Below, piece after piece: positions 60,335-64,000 of a stretch of 64,000 nucleotides of DNA. The stretch lies in the NCBI GenBank assembly GCA_948567375.1, contig OX419757.1, positions 39,246,001-39,310,000 of the forward strand, given 5' to 3'. How positions within the stretch are numbered: the first letter of the stretch is position 1; each line of letters begins with the position of its first letter. Position numbers and translations under genes: made by a program. The stretch comes from Lunularia cruciata (taxonomy: Eukaryota > Streptophyta > Marchantiopsida > Lunulariales > Lunulariaceae). The notes under the pieces are model-generated. The model saw only the letters and a list, made by a program, of their open reading frames with translations. It had not been told where the DNA came from and made no database searches.

Positions 60335-61815
60335 TGTGAGCCAGCCTGTCTCTCACTCAAGATGAACATCTGATGGCTATTATGGTAGCGCACCATGGAC
60401 TAATAAGGCAAGGAACCCGAACTCCATCATACTCCTCCAAGGCTAACACTCCAAGAGTCAAGACATTGTTCACTAGAGAACTCAATGAGAGAGAGATAGT
60501 TGCAAATGAAAGGATGATGAGTACCTCCTCACCCCTTGTTTATATACTTGTGAAATAGTTTCGCACCAAAGTTACTAATTACTATAGTAACTCAAGTTAC
60601 TAGACTAAAAGTCAAGTAAAGTCAAAAATTATAAAGGAATATCTATTCACATAGGCATATTCCACTAGCATGTGATCTTATCTTGACCCAACCACTAAGT
60701 CAAGGATTCCTTCACATGGGCTATTGTAATACTCTGAGGATAGGAGACCTGAAGAGAAACATACCATGAGAAAAACACACTTTCACACTCAAACTCCGAT
60801 GCCCCAAAGGAGCACGTTCTCTTTATTCTATAGGTAAAGCAGATCTCCTCCAATGAAGCTCCACCATAGGATTATGTACATAGATAGGTGACATGTCAAC
60901 AAGCTCCACCCTTGGATTACTTACTTGGATGGGTGACATGTTGGTTCTGGTCCTATCTGGTTGGTCAAACAAGCTTTGACCGGAGGGAATCTTCCTATAG
61001 GAATCTCAGAATCACGTGGGTGAGGTACCATTGGAAGCTCTCGACAAGACAAAGCAAGGGGGGGGGGAATTCCAGTCTTTCCTTCATTTGGGGGGGGGGG
61101 GGGAATCTGCACATTTTTTAGGCCTAATTCATTCGTTTAGGCCTCCAAAATTGCCTTCAAAGATTTCAAGCATATTTCGGTTCCAACTCTATTAGTAGAA
61201 GTCCACTTTTGGTGATATCTCTTTCTGATCTATTCATTCCATCTTGTGTAACATCCTTCCAGATGTTACCAACCCAATTCTCACCTTCAAATCATATGTC
61301 TAGCTATTGGTTCTAAGGTTTTCAAATCTATTTCAGTTTTCTGCCCTATTAGAAGAACCCTTTTGGTGATACTTCTATCTGATCTATTTTTACCATCATG
61401 TATAACATCATTTCAGATATTACCAAACCAAATTTCACATCTAGATCATATGGCTAGCTCTTGGTATTACATCTATCAAATTTCACATCTAGATCATATG
61501 GCTAGCTCTTGGTATTACAGCTATCCTTGGACTATAAAAGAATCCAAAACAAAAAGGCGTGCGGGCCCAAGATTTCTCAACTCTTTCCTCAAAGCCAAAC
61601 ACCTAGAAATAATACCAAGTCAACACACTAGGATCCAAAATAGTGGTGCTTATCTTTTCCACTTCCTCTAAAGTAAGGTCCACTCCATCTTAGCTATAGC
61701 TAATCATGACTAATGTAGAACCATCCTTTATCTCTATATAAATAATATCTCTCAAGTACTTGTAATAACAAGCTAAATATCACAATACCACACACATGCA
61801 CAAATGGGTATTATA
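60335..61815 (-). repeat. Family-2 solo LTR in copy 1c, itself split by a family-3 LTR
   Basis: The LTR parts are 60,335-60,724 and 61,525-61,815. Starts TGTGAGCC and ends GTATTATA (the final CA has become TA). Flanks are GTTT (60,331-60,334) and GTTC (61,816-61,819), a 4-bp duplication with one C-to-T change. No internal sequence remains, so it is a solo LTR made by recombination. Confidence 0.85.
60725..61519 (-). repeat. Family-3 solo LTR with GCTAT target duplication
   Basis: A 795-bp LTR, TGTAATAC..GGTATTACA on plus, flanked by GCTAT at 60,720-60,724 and 61,520-61,524. The 3' part on plus shows a ~160-bp tandem duplication, and the last 45 bases are repeated once more. It contains G runs of 10 (61,058-61,067) and 14 (61,090-61,103). 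Confidence 0.88.
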
Positions 61816-62540
61816 GTTCAAAAAATGAAGAGAGGATTGCAAAAGTATGTTTTGTAGAGAGGCCACTTGGGAGATTGGGATCTTTGGTTACCTTGGTTGG
61901 CTATGGGCTATTGGTTTAGCCGGCAAGCCTCCTTAGCATCTTTCTTTCTTTACTTTCTATTCCATGGATGAGATCCAAATTTACCTACAGCCATTAATTG
62001 AGATGCTACAATAGTTTCGGACTTGGATGATCCAAATGTATAGATGAGCGCATGTTCTCAATGGGCAGAGACCTTATGGAGAATGATGTTGATGCCCTAT
62101 GAGAACTTGGAGATTGCTCATCATAGGGATACTTTAAGCTATGCTACCATTCAAGGAGGAGGTTATAGACCTTTGATCCGACAATTGCATCCAAGTGACT
62201 ATGTATATCTACAATAGACAACACCAATGACACTTGATATTTCTATAGGCCACACTATCTTGAGAGTGCATGAGGTTTTTCCATCTAGAGTCCTTGTGTT
62301 GGAAGGACATGATGGTGTTTTTTGAAAGGATCATGTGTGCAATTGTGCATCATGCTACCTCCCAAACATTGATGGTACTATGGACTCAAGCTTGGCACTT
62401 GTAAGTGTAGGCTCTTTTGGTAGAACTGCTATTATGTTAGTGTGTGATAGTTTTTCAAGAGGATAGCATATGGTATGTATGACTCCTCCCTTTATGGTGA
62501 ATCCTCAAGGACAATGGTTATGTCCTAGATGTACGTGACC
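61816..62540 (+). pseudogene. Integrase end and PHD remnant of copy 1c (piece 4)
   Basis: The family-1 C-terminal protein is readable on the plus strand with stops: GHLGDWDL.LPWLAMGYWFSR, YATIQGGGYRPLIR, VLVLEGHDGV, and a decayed PHD finger. The finger's first Cys pair is deleted, CDSF replaces CDSC, a stop replaces Trp, and WLCPRCT remains at the end. This is the most degenerate of the three family-1 C-termini. Confidence 0.8.
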
Positions 62541-62705
62541 TATAGTTAGTTCATGATTTATATGGTATAGATTGTAGACAAGCAACTAACAATGGGGCTC
62601 AATAGCACCTGGCCTCCTGATCTTTTGCCCACCATAGGGTAAACCATATACTTGGAGCAGATGGCTATCTAGAGTTAGAGGGACCTAACTGCCAATTATG
62701 GGAGC

Positions 62706-63369
62706 AATTGTGGTACTTTAGAGTCCATATATGACTTATATGTGAGTTGTACTTCTATAGTGTGTGATGTTGACAACAATGTATATTGTATAGCGATGGA
62801 TGTATGCATGATAACTCTCACACCATTTGTGGCATCACAACTAGATTGCTTGGACTCTAGAGTAGTAGTGTTGGTAGTGAAGAGTATTTTGGTAGTTACT
62901 CGTAGGCTACTTGTTGATGGTTAGATTTCATGTTTAGGGTATTGACTACATGGTGGGGGCTACCATCACTTGTACCATTCACACCATTGGGTGTGCCATC
63001 AATGGTACCATTGGGGTTTGAAACCTAGCTTGAGTCCAAAGTGTATACTTTTGAAGTGTAGCTCTAAAGAGCTCACTTTTGTGAAATTGAGCCTTCAAGT
63101 TCTTGGCTATGGTGAACAAAAGCCGGTGAGCATGACTTGGATTTTCTTAGCTAGAGTGGGTGTGGCTTGATTGTAATCCGTGCCTATTTATTGATAGATT
63201 ATTGAATAATAGATCAAGTACTAATCTGATTGAGTGTGATTTGAGTTGTGTAAAAAAATTGATTATTCTGGTACTTTAGAGTCCATGTATGACTTATGTG
63301 TGAGTTGTGCTTCTATAGTGCGTGATGTTGCCAATGATATATGTTGTGTAGCTATGTATATACGCATGA
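62706..63369 (+). repeat. B1 and 3' LTR of copy 1c
   Basis: B1-like sequence (62,706-62,812) is followed by a core beginning TCTCACACCATTTG (a mutated TGTCACGCC start) and a B2 that ends TACGCATGA. So the oldest copy has the same B1-core-B2 order as copies 1a and 1b. Confidence 0.75.
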
Positions 63370-63856
63370 AAAATCCCCTCATAGGAAGCTCCATCCTTGG
63401 ATAAGATATATGGATTGGTGATATGTCAACAAGCTCCACCTTTATATTAGTTGTCTAGATGGTGACATATTGGTCTTTGTCCTATTAGGTTGGTCAAACA
63501 AGTTTGACCAAAGGGAATTTTTAGGGAATTTTTAGGGAATTTTCTTATATGAAGCTCAAAATTGCATGGGTGAGGTAATGTTGGAAGCTCTTGATGAGAT
63601 GAACAATGGGGAAAGAAGGCAAACCTCTTGCTTTGAAGAGAGAATGTTTCTATTTTCTAGGCCTAATTCATCTATTTAGGCCTCCAAAATTGGCTCTCAA
63701 GTTTTCAAGGTGTTTTTGACTCTTGTCTTATTAGTGGAAGTACTCTTTTGGTGACACTTCTATCTGATCTACTTAGTCCATCATATATAACATCCTTCTA
63801 GATGTTACTTAGATAATCTCCACCTTTAAATAATATGTCTAACTATTGGTATTACA
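63370..63856 (-). repeat. Family-3 LTR fragment
   Basis: Antisense LTR, truncated on the left where copy 1c ends, finishing GGTATTACA on plus. Copy 1c probably inserted into it. The LTR in turn sits in a family-1 gag gene. Confidence 0.7.
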
Positions 63857-64000
63857 ATCATCCAACTCAATGGTACCCATTGTGCGATAGTAGTGCTTGG
63901 GCCTTTAGAAGCCCCATAAATCTCATCCATATCCCACAACAACATTACGGACACACCAAATGCACTCTCAACTGAATTATCTCCTATATCAAACTCCAAA
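63857..64000 (-). pseudogene. Family-1 gag fragment (copy 1e), runs off the window
   Basis: Minus-strand text matches the gag N-terminal region of copies 1a/1b (LLWDMDEIYGASK; DSVESALG). It is the outermost host of the nest seen at this edge and is cut by the window end. Confidence 0.7.

Noticed and set aside
61058-61103. G-quadruplex regulatory element
   Set aside because: Two long G runs in a solo LTR, most simply homopolymer slippage. No further support.

Overview
The window looks like land-plant nuclear DNA. It holds a plant-type tRNA-Trp, a spliced 14-exon ALDH22A1-type aldehyde dehydrogenase gene, plant LTR retrotransposons and a LINE family. I cannot name the species. The fairly short ALDH introns and the kinds of retroelement present do not settle the lineage.

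Layout. 1-14.2 kb: gene-poor DNA with tRNA-Trp (2,248), a broken tRNA-Lys (3,071), several 3'-end copies of one LINE family (all minus strand), and a decayed Gypsy element (3,489-7,338, TSD AGTAT) that split one LINE copy and itself carries two inverted solo LTRs. 14,241-20,504 (minus): the only convincing host protein gene, whose predicted splicing gives an open frame of 599 codons. 21,617-64,000: almost wholly nested LTR retrotransposons.

Three retroelement families make up the right part. Family 1 is a Ty3/Gypsy element (copies 1a 21,617-31,532 and 1b 50,233-60,106, both minus; an older plus-strand copy 1c in pieces from 34,431 to 63,369; fragments at 33,481 and 63,857). Its polyprotein order is gag, two zinc knuckles, aspartic protease, a DNMT3-like cytosine-5 DNA methyltransferase, RT, RNase H, integrase and a terminal PHD finger. 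Its ends are also unusual: the 5' end has only a ~445-bp core repeat, while the 3' end reads B1-core-B2 (split direct repeats). Family 2 is Athila-like (copies 2a 35,974-43,787, plus, identical-looking LTRs; 2b 34,578-50,216, minus, split by 2a; two LTR-only copies) and has an extra zinc-knuckle ORF before gag. Family 3 is known here only from ~0.5-0.8 kb LTRs.

Nesting can be read from target-site duplications. Copy 1c received 2b (degenerated GAGC duplication), which received 2a (GGCT). Sixteen bases further along, 1c received 1b (AAGT), and further on a family-2 solo LTR (GTTC/GTTT), which then received a family-3 solo LTR (GCTAT).

The main discovery candidate is family 1, a retrotransposon that appears to carry both a DNA-methylation writer and a histone-tail reader module. 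DNMT capture by retrotransposons is known in dinoflagellates and charophyte algae. The arrangement here (DNMT between protease and RT, PHD after integrase, split terminal repeats) is one I do not recognise as described. All copies in this window are broken by stops or frameshifts.
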